Source of the DNA: Streptomyces durmitorensis
GTDB taxonomy: Bacteria; Actinomycetota; Actinomycetes; Streptomycetales; Streptomycetaceae
Assembly (NCBI RefSeq): GCF_023498005.1
Contig: NZ_CP097289.1
Location: forward strand, 1,302,001-1,366,000
DNA: 64,000 bases
Direction: 5' to 3'
Shown here: one piece after another, positions 42,940 through 50,157 of the stretch
Position numbering within the stretch: the first letter of the stretch is position 1
How the letters are laid out: every line of letters begins with the position of its first letter
The notes under the pieces: model-generated
Seen by the model: only the letters and a program-made list of their open reading frames with translations
Database searches by the model: none
What the model was told of the DNA's origin: nothing
Program-made: the position numbers and the translations under genes

Positions 42940-42959
42940 GCTACTCCCTGGGGAGTAGC
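42940..42959. promoter_or_regulatory. palindrome GCTACTCCC-TG-GGGAGTAGC
   Basis: Perfect 9-bp inverted repeat with a 2-bp centre, between the response regulator stop and the ABC ATPase start. The core GGGAGTA recurs twice in front of the kinase gene (45531-45562). A plausible binding site for the response regulator, driving the ABC genes; binding is inferred. Confidence 0.6.
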
Positions 42960-42970
42960 CACCCGCCGGG

Positions 42971-43645
42971 TCAGCCCTCGCCCGCGCGCACCAGGCCGGT
43001 CTCGTAGGCGAGCACCACCAACTGTGCCCTGTCCCGCGCCCCGAGCTTCGTCATCGCCCGGCTGACGTGCGTCTTCGCGGTGAGCGGCGACATGAGCAGG
43101 CGCGCGCCGATCTCGTCGTTCGCCAGGCCGTGGCCGACCAGTGCGAGCACCTCGCGCTCGCGGTCGGTCAGCGGATCGAGGAGCCTCATCGCCTCGGCCT
43201 CGGGCGCCTTGAGCCGGGCGAACTCCTCGATCACCCGCCGGGTGACACCGGGCGACAGGAGGCTCTGCCCGGCGGCGACGGTGCGGATCGCGGTGCGCAG
43301 GTCGTCCGGTTCGATGTCCTTCAGCAGGAAGCCCGCGGCCCCGGAGCGCAGCGCCTCGAAGACGTACTCGTCGGCCTCGAAGGTCGTCAGGACCAGGACG
43401 CGTACGGCATCGAGCGTGCGGTCGGCGACGATGCGGCGGGTGGCTTCGAGGCCGTCGGCACGCGGCATGCGGATGTCCATCAGGACGACGTCGGGGCGTG
43501 TGGTGCGGGTCAGCTCCACCGCCGCGACGCCGTCCGCCGCCTCGCCTACCACCGCCAGGTCGTCGGTGAGGTCGAGCAGGGCACGGAAGCCCGCGCGGAC
43601 GACGGTCTGATCGTCGGCAAGAAGCACCCTGATCCGCCCGCTCAC
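42971..43645 (-). CDS. NarL/LuxR-type response regulator
   Basis: 224-residue response regulator. Receiver domain residues 5-120 with acidic pair Asp11-Asp12 and phosphoacceptor Asp57 (VVLMDIRMP), then a LuxR-type helix-turn-helix at about 155-215 (LTDREREVLALVGHGLANDEI, SPLTAKTHVSRAM). GTG start with GAGGGGAGAG just upstream; translation begins MSGRIRVLLADDQ. Its cognate kinase is the gene at 44282, but 636 bp of repeats lie between the two, which is unusual because such pairs normally overlap. Downstream is the ABC-2 transporter it probably controls. Confidence 0.93.
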   Translation of the reverse strand: MSGRIRVLLADDQTVVRAGFRALLDLTDDLAVVGEAADGVAAVELTRTTRPDVVLMDIRMPRADGLEATRRIVADRTLDAVRVLVLTTFEADEYVFEALRSGAAGFLLKDIEPDDLRTAIRTVAAGQSLLSPGVTRRVIEEFARLKAPEAEAMRLLDPLTDREREVLALVGHGLANDEIGARLLMSPLTAKTHVSRAMTKLGARDRAQLVVLAYETGLVRAGEG

Positions 43646-44281
43646 GCGACTCTCCCCTCACTCCGGCCACTCACGCCGCCCACTCCTCACTCCGGCCACT
43701 CATGCCGCCCGCCCCTCGCCCCGCCCGCCCATGCCGGCCACTCCACGCCCCGCCGGCCCACGCGCGTCCCCTCTCGCCCCGCTCGCCCATGCCGGCCGCT
43801 CCTCACCCGGCCACCCATGCCGATCTCCCCTGGATCCCGCCGCTCACGCCGCCTGTCCCTCCTCGGCCTGCCCACCCCTGCCATCCACTCCTCACTCCGG
43901 CCACTCATGCCACCCGCCCCTCGCCCCGCTCGCCCATGCCGGCCTCCCCTCACCCGGCCACCCATGCCGATCTCCCCTGGATCCCGCCGCTCACGCCGCC
44001 TGTCCCTCCTCGGCCTGCCCACCCCTGCCATCCACTCCTCACTCCGGCCACTCATGCCACCCGCTCCTCGCCCCGCCCGCTCACACCATTCCCGCTCTGG
44101 ATCCGAACCGCCCACGCGCGTCCCCTCTCGACCCGCTCGCCCTACCGTTCGCTCCTCGGCTTGCCCACGCATGCCGTCCGCTCCTCAGACCACCCGCCTC
44201 ATGTCAGCCTCTCCTTGCCCCACCCGCTCGCGCCGATCCCCCTCGGCCCGCGCCCGTGCCGCCACTTCCCGCCCCAGCCAC
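43646..44281. repeat. degenerate tandem-repeat tract between kinase and regulator
   Basis: 636 bp of low-complexity, strongly strand-biased sequence (C/T-rich on plus). A 147-bp unit is duplicated in tandem: the stretch from 43804 is repeated from 43951, with at least 110 identical bases. Shorter variants of GCATGAGTGGCCGGAGTGAG (minus strand) recur throughout. On the minus strand these units read ATG/GTG-AGT-GGC-CGG, that is MSGR, as in the response regulator start, with purine-rich GGAG/GAGG motifs between. All frames are open by composition; no protein is supported. It looks like expansion of the kinase-regulator junction. Confidence 0.85.
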
Positions 44282-45496
44282 TCACGCCACCCCCTCCTCG
44301 ACAGGGATCACAGCACGCACCCGCCACCCGCCGCCGGACAGCGGGCCCGCTTCGAGGGTGCCGTCCACCGCTGTGGCCCGCTCCCGCATGCCGATCAGGC
44401 CGTACCCCTCTCCCGAGGCCGCAGCCGCGGTGCGCGGCGGTCCGTCGTCGGTGATCTCCACCGCGAGGCGGCCGCCCGCCGTGGCCACCGACACCGCCAC
44501 GTGTCGGGCGTCCGCATGCTTGATCACGTTGGTCAGCGCCTCCTGGACGATGCGGTACGCCGCCAACTCCACCAGCTGCGGCAGCTCACGGCCACCGGTG
44601 GCCGTGTCGGTGTCGGTGTCGGTGTGCAGGGACACCTGTAGGCCCGTGCCGCGTACCCCCTCCACCAAGTCGTCGAGCTGGGCCAGGCGGGGCGCCGGGT
44701 CGACGGAGGCCACCCTGCGCCCCTCGCGCAGCACGCCCACCGTGGCCCGCAGCTCGCGCACCGCCTCCTTGCCCGAGGTACGCACCTGCCGCATCGCCGT
44801 GCGCGCCACCTCCGGCCTGCTGTCGAGCGCGTCCAGGGCGAGGCCCGCCTGCACGGTCATCGCCGACACGGTGTGGGCCACCACGTCGTGCAGTTCGCGC
44901 GCGATGCGTACCCTCTCCTGGTCGACCTTGCGCCGCGCCTCCCGCTCCCGGTCGGCCTCGGCACGCTCGGCCCGGTCGGCGTACTCCTTCATCAACTCCC
45001 GCCGTCCGCGCACCACTTCACCCAGGAGCAGCGGTACAAGGGGCCACAGCATCTCCAGGAGCGGGGCACCCTGGGGCTGCGCCACATCCTTGCCCGCGAT
45101 GACCGACACCACCCCCGAGACGAGGGCGGCGACCACGGCGGTGCGCAGCGTGCGGCGCCGGTCGCCCTGCGCCGCGAGGGCGTACAGCGCGACCATCACC
45201 GGCAGATTGAGCAGCTCCCCGATGTGCCCGTAGAGCGCCCAGCCCGCGCAGGCGGCCCCGGTGACGACGGTGACGGCGACCGGCCACCGGCTCCGCACCA
45301 GGAGCGCGCCGATCGACACGGCGTACAGGAGCCACGTCAGCCGGTCGGCCTGCCGGTGACCGGAGTCGTTGACCGCCGCGTCCAGGCCCGTGAGGAGCGC
45401 GACGACCGCGGCCACGGCCAGGTCCGTGAGCTGCGAGGGCAAGGGCCACGTGAGGCGCCGCTGCCAGGAGCGGGAGGTGGGGGTCACGGAACTCAC
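44282..45496 (-). CDS. sensor histidine kinase (NarL partner type)
   Basis: 404-residue kinase. The N-terminal half holds about five hydrophobic spans (residues 25-160) with almost no extracellular loops, an intramembrane-sensing layout. HisKA_3 dimerisation domain has phosphoacceptor His203 (RIARELHDVVAH); the ATPase domain has N-box ALTNVIKHADA and G1 ITDDGPP, ending GYGLIGMRERA. A microrepeat encodes TDTDTDT near residue 300. GTG at 45496 is the most likely start (VSSVTPTSRSWQRRL); the frame opens earlier but would cross the repeats at 45531-45562. Pairs with the response regulator at 42971. Confidence 0.88.
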   Translation of the reverse strand: MSSVTPTSRSWQRRLTWPLPSQLTDLAVAAVVALLTGLDAAVNDSGHRQADRLTWLLYAVSIGALLVRSRWPVAVTVVTGAACAGWALYGHIGELLNLPVMVALYALAAQGDRRRTLRTAVVAALVSGVVSVIAGKDVAQPQGAPLLEMLWPLVPLLLGEVVRGRRELMKEYADRAERAEADREREARRKVDQERVRIARELHDVVAHTVSAMTVQAGLALDALDSRPEVARTAMRQVRTSGKEAVRELRATVGVLREGRRVASVDPAPRLAQLDDLVEGVRGTGLQVSLHTDTDTDTATGGRELPQLVELAAYRIVQEALTNVIKHADARHVAVSVATAGGRLAVEITDDGPPRTAAAASGEGYGLIGMRERATAVDGTLEAGPLSGGGWRVRAVIPVEEGVA

Positions 45497-45530
45497 GATA
45501 GGAGCCGCGCACGAAGGGCGCGTACGACAG

Positions 45531-45562
45531 CGGGAGTACCCCGAGCTCGGGAGTACCCCGAG
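45531..45562. promoter_or_regulatory. two direct repeats upstream of kinase gene
   Basis: CGGGAGTACCCCGAG occurs twice (45531-45545 and 45548-45562), 17 bp apart. Each holds GGGAGTA, also found in the palindrome at 42940. They lie 35 bp upstream of the kinase start and suggest autoregulation by the cognate response regulator. Confidence 0.6.
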
Positions 45563-45608
45563 GCTCCCCTCAGCGGATCCCCCATATAACCCTGATTCCA
45601 ACCCTGAG

Positions 45609-45896
45609 ATGTGTCAGGAATCCGCGCTCACCGGGCGCCGCAATTACGTCAGCGCGCTCGCCCGCGAGATCGGCATGGGCCGTCCACTGCTGCACATGCA
45701 CCTGAAACTGCTCGAGGCCGCGGGTCTCGTCATCGGGTCGCTGGAGGTCGCCGAGGGCGGCAAGTCCATGAAGTACTTCGAAGTGGCGCCGCTTCTCTAC
45801 GAGTTGACGCCACAGCTGTTAGCCAGGGTGGTCTCGACCCTCTCCGAGACCTGCCCCAAAGAGACCGCGGAAGCGGCGAAAGAGGAAGCGAAGTGA
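45609..45896 (+). CDS. winged-helix regulator, probably 5'-truncated
   Basis: 95 residues containing the recognition part of an ArsR-like winged helix (RRNYVSALAREIGMGRPLLHMHLKLLEAAGLV, read with short gaps) and the wing plus C-terminal helix. The usual first helix (of the P-x-R-x-x-I-L-x-x-L type) is missing; upstream sequence in frame shows no homology. No ribosome site precedes the ATG. The stop overlaps a GTG as GTGA, the original start of the downstream gene, which is broken. Either a short functional regulator or a remnant. Confidence 0.5.
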   Translation: MCQESALTGRRNYVSALAREIGMGRPLLHMHLKLLEAAGLVIGSLEVAEGGKSMKYFEVAPLLYELTPQLLARVVSTLSETCPKETAEAAKEEAK

Positions 45897-46026
45897 ACGG
45901 ACAACTGGTGACACTGGCGGACGGGAGCGACCCGTGGGCGAGGAGATGAAGCAGACCCGGGAGGAGCTGGCTCAGACGCGGCACTCCGTCGGTTCCATGG
46001 AGAAGATGATGCGCGAGATCGAATAG
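45893..46026 (+). pseudogene. internally deleted gene coupled to the winged-helix regulator
   Basis: A GTG overlapping the regulator stop opens a frame (VNGQLVTLADGSDPW) that ends after 18 codons at 45949. In another frame a coiled-coil-like tail follows (MKQTREELAQTRHSVGSMEK) and stops at 46026, directly before a strong terminator. The picture is of the first few and last thirty codons of one gene joined by an internal deletion with frameshift. Full-length relatives, from memory, are small membrane proteins with such a coiled-coil tail. Confidence 0.5.
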
Positions 46027-46044
46027 CGCCGGTCGCCGGCGCCG

Positions 46045-46078
46045 GGCGCGGCCGGGAGCAGCAACTCCCGGCCGCGCC
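46045..46078. terminator. perfect 14-bp hairpin terminator
   Basis: GGCGCGGCCGGGAG pairs with CTCCCGGCCGCGCC around a CAGCAA loop, 18 bp after the stop at 46026. It marks the end of the decayed winged-helix operon. Confidence 0.8.
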
Positions 46079-46140
46079 GATGCGGCACACGCCCCGGGCC
46101 TCAGCGACCCGGGCCCACACACCCACCCGTACGCCACGGC

Positions 46141-46400
46141 AGGTCGTCACATCTCACGCAGGCCGACCTGCGCCGGGACGAGGACATCAGGTCCGAGAAC
46201 GACGCGCGCACCGCGGCGACCGACCCGGTCCACAACGGAAAGGAGTGCGGCGAGGTCCCGGCCGACACCGGCCCGGACCTCGCCGCACTCGAACTCCACT
46301 GCCTGACCGAGGGCCTGTCCCTGCAGCTCGGCGCCGACCCCGGCACCACCGCATCGCAGGTGTCCACCGAATCACGGGCCGCCCTCGGCCTCGTCGCCGC
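46141..46400 (+). pseudogene. remnant of a TetR-family C-terminal domain
   Basis: In the frame starting at 46141 the translation resembles the end of a BetI/TetR_C_6-type regulator: LTQADLRRDEDIRSEN, then GEVPADTGPDLAALELHCLT, then EGLSLQLGADPGTTASQV. There is no start codon, no helix-turn-helix and no stop at the expected place; the frame runs on into the antisense of the next gene. It is best read as the tail of a deleted regulator gene. The stretch 46079-46140 shows nothing. Confidence 0.5.
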
Positions 46401-46404
46401 GGGG

Positions 46405-46791
46405 TCAGTCGGTGATGGTGACGCAGGGAAGGCCCACGCTGGCCCCGCCACGGAAGCCCTCCGCGCAGAGGCGGGTGCCCGCGGGGAAGTGCCGCTGCGG
46501 GTAGGCCTGGTCCCGGTAGGTCCTGAACTTGTCGACGTCCTCCACCTTGGTGTTGGCGCTCCAGCCGTTGGTGGTCCACACGCGCGCGCTGATGCGGTTC
46601 GGCTGGTTGGTGTTGGTGACCGACACCTCGACCCGGCCGAGATACGTGCCGCTGTCGTAGGTCCTGATGCAGACCGAGTGGTTGCACCACTCGCCGTCGG
46701 CGGCCGCCGACGGCCCGGTGACGATGACGCAGCCGAGCGCCGCGGCCAAGGTGGCGATCCCCGCGACGGTCTTCCTGGTGATGTCGAGCAT
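46405..46791 (-). CDS. small secreted protein with four cysteines
   Basis: 128 residues: Sec signal peptide (residues 1-31, hydrophobic core VAGIATLAAALGCVIVTG, cleavage near SAAA-DGEW) and a mature domain of about 97 residues with Cys36, Cys41, Cys109 and Cys123, consistent with two disulfides. The mature part is beta-rich (YLGRVEVSVTNTNQPNRISARVW read with gaps) and not assigned to a family. It ends next to the TetR remnant and lies downstream of the exopolysaccharide locus, separated by 119 bp, so association with that locus is only positional. Confidence 0.72.
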   Translation of the reverse strand: MLDITRKTVAGIATLAAALGCVIVTGPSAAADGEWCNHSVCIRTYDSGTYLGRVEVSVTNTNQPNRISARVWTTNGWSANTKVEDVDKFRTYRDQAYPQRHFPAGTRLCAEGFRGGASVGLPCVTITD

Positions 46792-46910
46792 GATGAGTGA
46801 CCCTCAAGCCTTCTTCATCGCCCCGCGCGTCCAGGCGCGGGTTCTGCCGGTACTTGCGGCACACCAACGCGAGGACAAGATCATCAGTTACGCGACTTCC
46901 CCCGATCGCC

Positions 46911-47699
46911 TCAGCACGGCCTGCGCCACGTGTCCAGGTCCAGCTTCTTGCGCATCGAGGACAGGCCGAGGCGGCGCGCCTGGGCACAGAACTCCGAGTT
47001 GGGCACGGCGTACTCGACGTGCAGCACCGCCTTGCCCGCCTTGATGAAGGGGGTCAGCGACGCGCACTCGTCGTACTGGGCGCACTCCTCGTTGACGGCG
47101 AAGTCGAAGTCCTTCACGAGCTGCGGGATCTGCGGCAGGTCGTTCTTCAGGCCGACGGACATTCCGCGGTCGTGCGCGAGGCGGGCGACCATGCGGTTGA
47201 AGGCCAGTTGGTGGTGTGCCTTCAGGGGGAACCCGGTGCGGTCGAGGTAGCTGTCGAGAAGGTCGGGCTCGACCGCGTCGAACCCCTTGCGGCGGCACAT
47301 GTCGAAGCGCTCGGCGAGCAGCGGGCGCAGCACGTCGAGGCGCCGGATGTCGAGCCAGCGCTCCCCCTTCCAGCCGTTGGGGCGGCCGAGGACGGATGCG
47401 GGGTAGTCGTCGCTGTCCGGGCGGAAGGACTCCCAGGCACCGGCGTTGATGTAGCAGATGACGCGGCGCCCGTCGCGGTGCAGGCGGGCCACGTCGGACG
47501 CGCGGTTCTCGAAGCCGTCGATGTCGTAGACGGGGACGTTCACGCCCGGGTCGACGCGGCCGTCGAGCTGCCACTGCCACGTGGTGCCGGGACGGGGCCG
47601 CCACCGGTCCGAACTGCCGTCCTGCCGCTCCGCCGACGAGCAGCCGGCGAGCAGCAGGACGGTGGCAAGGAACAGGCCGAGGCGGCCGCGGTGCCTCAC
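46911..47699 (-). CDS. GH114-like endo-alpha-1,4-polygalactosaminidase lipoprotein
   Basis: 262-residue exported hydrolase. The lipobox LLAGC places the lipidated Cys at residue 20. The mature part is a GH114-type barrel: WQWQLDGRVD, VPVYDIDGFEN, RRVICYINAGAWESFRPD, and FDAVEPDLLDSY with the acidic catalytic region, then VNEECAQYDEC with the second acid. Family members (for example fungal Ega3, and the hydrolase part of PelA) cut alpha-1,4-linked galactosamine polymers. ATG overlaps the stop of the spherulin-4-like gene by 4 nt. Likely trims or processes the polymer made by the locus upstream. Confidence 0.85.
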   Translation of the reverse strand: MRHRGRLGLFLATVLLLAGCSSAERQDGSSDRWRPRPGTTWQWQLDGRVDPGVNVPVYDIDGFENRASDVARLHRDGRRVICYINAGAWESFRPDSDDYPASVLGRPNGWKGERWLDIRRLDVLRPLLAERFDMCRRKGFDAVEPDLLDSYLDRTGFPLKAHHQLAFNRMVARLAHDRGMSVGLKNDLPQIPQLVKDFDFAVNEECAQYDECASLTPFIKAGKAVLHVEYAVPNSEFCAQARRLGLSSMRKKLDLDTWRRPC

Positions 47700-48361
47700 G
47701 GCGTGCCTCCGGCCGTGGCCAGGGGCGGCGGTTGCGTCCAGGGGTTGGGCCCCGCGCCGGGCACCGCGCAGTGCACCCCCGCGCCCCGCCGCACGGCGGT
47801 GCGCCCCGCGAGGCGGGTCAGCGCGGGCGGGACTCCGTAGACGAGATGGCAGAAGTGCTCGGGGGGATGCCTGGCCGTCCAGGACGGGGCGGTGAACGAG
47901 CGCAGATACGTCGTCCAGTGCCCCTCGAACGTGACGAGCAGGTCGGCGGCGCGGGCGTACCCGGGCGCCGGATGCACGCCCGGGTTGAGGACCACCGTGT
48001 CGGCGCCCCTCTCCCGCGCCGAGCGGACCAGACGCCTGCAGTGCCGCAGCTCGCGGCGTCCTGGCGCGACCCGGTCGAAGAAGCAGCCGTCCACGCCGTA
48101 CCAGTCGCGGTGCCGGGCCAGGTCGTCGGTGACGGCGCCGAGCGGCCGCTCCCCGTACGCCGTGTCGACGTATCCCAGCACCCGCACCCCCGCATCGCGC
48201 AGGGTCCGCGAGGCGGCGGTGAACGCCGGGTCGGGGGCCGTGCCCGGACCGTCGGCGGCGTTCAGGACGATGCCGTACAGCTGGGGCGCGGCCGCCACGA
48301 GCGCCTCCCAGGCCGCGGGATCCGCCGCCGGGTGGACGTACAACGGCACCAGCAGGGTCAT
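47696..48361 (-). CDS. spherulin-4/GH135-like hydrolase without signal peptide
   Basis: 221-residue protein of the spherulin-4 family (LLVPLYVHPAADPAAWEAL at the start, VLGYVDTAYGERPLGAV, VDGCFFDRVAP and TFEGHWTTY; the Asp and Glu of the last two are the likely catalytic acids). The fungal relative Sph3 (GH135) is an endo-alpha-1,4-N-acetylgalactosaminidase needed for galactosaminogalactan production. No signal peptide is present even if the longest frame is used, so the enzyme seems cytoplasmic or leaderless-exported, unlike the GH114 neighbour. Overlaps both neighbours by 4 nt. Confidence 0.85.
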   Translation of the reverse strand: MTLLVPLYVHPAADPAAWEALVAAAPQLYGIVLNAADGPGTAPDPAFTAASRTLRDAGVRVLGYVDTAYGERPLGAVTDDLARHRDWYGVDGCFFDRVAPGRRELRHCRRLVRSARERGADTVVLNPGVHPAPGYARAADLLVTFEGHWTTYLRSFTAPSWTARHPPEHFCHLVYGVPPALTRLAGRTAVRRGAGVHCAVPGAGPNPWTQPPPLATAGGTP

Positions 48362-49320
48362 CGCGGGTCCCCCGCGGTGGGCGTGAGGCGCGGCGAGCTG
48401 TCGCCCGCGCCTGCCTGCCGCGTCCGTGGCGCGCCGTCGGCGCGCCACAGCGCGGTCACGGAGTCCCGCAGGGAGTGCGTCGGCGTCCAGCCCAACTCCC
48501 TTTCCGCGGCGCCGATGTCGGCGCACTGCCAGGGCACGGCCACGGATCGGCCCACCTTGCCGAGCGTTTCCTCCACGTGCCCGGTGAAGCCCGCCGCGCC
48601 GACCAGGCCGTGCACCAGGTCGCGCACCGGCACGGCACTGCCGCTGCCGATGTTGAGCAGGCGCGGCAGCCGCCCAGGCAGGGCGAGCGCGAGCGCGACG
48701 GCGTGCGCGACATCGCGTACGTCGACGAAGTCCCGGTAGGCGGACAGGTCACCGACCTGGACCCTGCCGTGCGGCATCCGGGTCACCGCACGGCCGAGCT
48801 CGGCGGTGAGCCGGCCGGGCAGTCCGGCCCGGGGAGCCCTGGGGCCCACCGGGTTCGTGACCCGCAGCACGAGCGCGTCGAGCTCCGTGTCGAGCACGGT
48901 GAGGGTGCCGGCCAGCTTCGTGGCTCCGTACGGGGCGACCGGGCGGGCGGGGGCGTCCTCCGCCGTCCGCTCGCCCATGCCGGTCGGCCCGTACTCGGCC
49001 GCCGAGCCGAGGTGCACCAGACGTGCCGCGGGCGCCGCCACCCGCAGGGCCTCGCAAAGAGCAGCGGGGCCACGGGAGTTGACCTCGGCGAGGGTCAGCG
49101 CGCTGCCGCCGACCGCGCCCACGCAGTTGACCACGGCGTCGGGCTCGGCCCTGCCCAGCTGCTCGGCCAGTGCGGCGGGCGTCATGGCGGCGAGGTCGAC
49201 CCGGAGGTCGTCCTCGTGGGCGCGGCCGCCGCGGAGCAGCCGCACGCCCGGCAGGGCGTGCAGCCGCTCGGCGATGTGCCCGCCCAGGTATCCGGTGGAG
49301 CCCAGGACGAGAATGCGCAC
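48358..49320 (-). CDS. NAD-dependent epimerase/dehydratase
   Basis: 320-residue extended short-chain dehydrogenase acting on a nucleotide sugar. N-terminal Rossmann motif VLGSTGYLGGHIAERL, catalytic region HLGSAAEYGP and YGATKLAG (Tyr and Lys of YxxxK). The proline-rich tail is not conserved. It lies 7 bp downstream of the nucleotidyltransferase and overlaps the spherulin-4-like gene. By analogy with the UDP-glucose/GlcNAc 4-epimerase of fungal GAG clusters it may supply the galacto-configured donor; the exact sugar is not readable from sequence. Confidence 0.86.
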   Translation of the reverse strand: MRILVLGSTGYLGGHIAERLHALPGVRLLRGGRAHEDDLRVDLAAMTPAALAEQLGRAEPDAVVNCVGAVGGSALTLAEVNSRGPAALCEALRVAAPAARLVHLGSAAEYGPTGMGERTAEDAPARPVAPYGATKLAGTLTVLDTELDALVLRVTNPVGPRAPRAGLPGRLTAELGRAVTRMPHGRVQVGDLSAYRDFVDVRDVAHAVALALALPGRLPRLLNIGSGSAVPVRDLVHGLVGAAGFTGHVEETLGKVGRSVAVPWQCADIGAAERELGWTPTHSLRDSVTALWRADGAPRTRQAGAGDSSPRLTPTAGDPR

Positions 49321-49327
49321 GGCCTTG

Positions 49328-50041
49328 TCACGCTCCCTTGAGGAGAAGGGAGCGGTGCGTGGTGAACTCCGCGTTCGCGCGGTCGTAGTCGTCCGGGCGT
49401 CCGATGTCGAGCCAGTAGCCGTCGAACGCGTAGGCGTGCGGCGGGGTCTCGGACTTCAGGAGGTCGAGCACGAGCTCGTCGAAACCGAGCGGCAGGCCCG
49501 GGGTGTAGGAGGCGAGCGTGTCGCGCGAGAGCCCGTACACCCCCATGGAGACGCGGTAGTCCACGCTCGGCTTCTCCGTGAAGGCGACCACGCGGTCCGA
49601 CTCGGTGGTGAGCACCCCGAAGTCGATGCGCACCTCACGTGCGTACGTCGCGATGGTCAGCGGCGCCCCGGACGTGCTGTGGCTGTTCAGGACGTCCGCG
49701 TAGTCGAGGTCGGTGAGGATGTCGCCGTTCATCACGAGGAAGTGCTCGGGCAGCCGGTCCATCATCGTCAGGAGCGGGCCCATGGTGCCCAGCGGGCTCT
49801 CCTCCGTGGAGTAGCCCACGCGCAGGCCCCAGCGTGCGCCGTTGCCGACGTAGGCACGGATGATGTGGCCGAGGTGGCCGATCGCGATGGTGCAGCTGGT
49901 GAAGCCGGCGGTCGCCAGCTGGCGCAGCACGATCTCCAGGATCGCGTGCTGGTCGCCGATGGGAACCAGCGGCTTGGGCAGCGCGGTGGTGTACGGCCGG
50001 AGCCGGACACCCTTGCCTCCGGCAAGAATGACTGCGTGCAT
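49328..50041 (-). CDS. sugar-1-phosphate nucleotidyltransferase
   Basis: 237-residue NTP-transferase that makes an NDP-sugar from a sugar 1-phosphate. Signature VILAGGKGVRLRPYTTALPKPLVPI with the catalytic Arg and Lys (split here by no gap of importance), metal-binding MNGDILTDLD, FTEKP and the closing YWLDIGRPDDYDRANAEF. Short form without a C-terminal beta-helix. Start ATG is canonical; GGGGAGACGAACC precedes it. Clustered with an epimerase and a 4,6-dehydratase-like gene, it probably supplies an activated sugar for the exopolysaccharide locus. Confidence 0.9.
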   Translation of the reverse strand: MHAVILAGGKGVRLRPYTTALPKPLVPIGDQHAILEIVLRQLATAGFTSCTIAIGHLGHIIRAYVGNGARWGLRVGYSTEESPLGTMGPLLTMMDRLPEHFLVMNGDILTDLDYADVLNSHSTSGAPLTIATYAREVRIDFGVLTTESDRVVAFTEKPSVDYRVSMGVYGLSRDTLASYTPGLPLGFDELVLDLLKSETPPHAYAFDGYWLDIGRPDDYDRANAEFTTHRSLLLKGA

Positions 50042-50157
50042 GGTTCGTCTCCCCTGTGAGTGACCCGAAGTGGTCAAGTGGCCTGATGCGCAGATCGGTT
50101 GACGGTCGGGCGTTCGGCGGTCGGGCGGTCGGCGTTCGGCGTTCGGTCAGGGATGGC

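Noticed and set aside
43687-44172. Repetitive 161-residue minus-strand frame in the kinase/regulator gap
   Set aside because: All frames are open in this C/T-rich repeat tract and the protein is a simple translation of the repeat; no domain or conserved start.
43646-44281. Possible CRISPR array
   Set aside because: Repeats are degenerate, directly adjoining and lack unique spacers of constant length.
46080-46415. Arg/Pro-rich 111-codon plus-strand frame
   Set aside because: The neighbouring frame from 46141 shows TetR C-terminal similarity; this one is its shadow.
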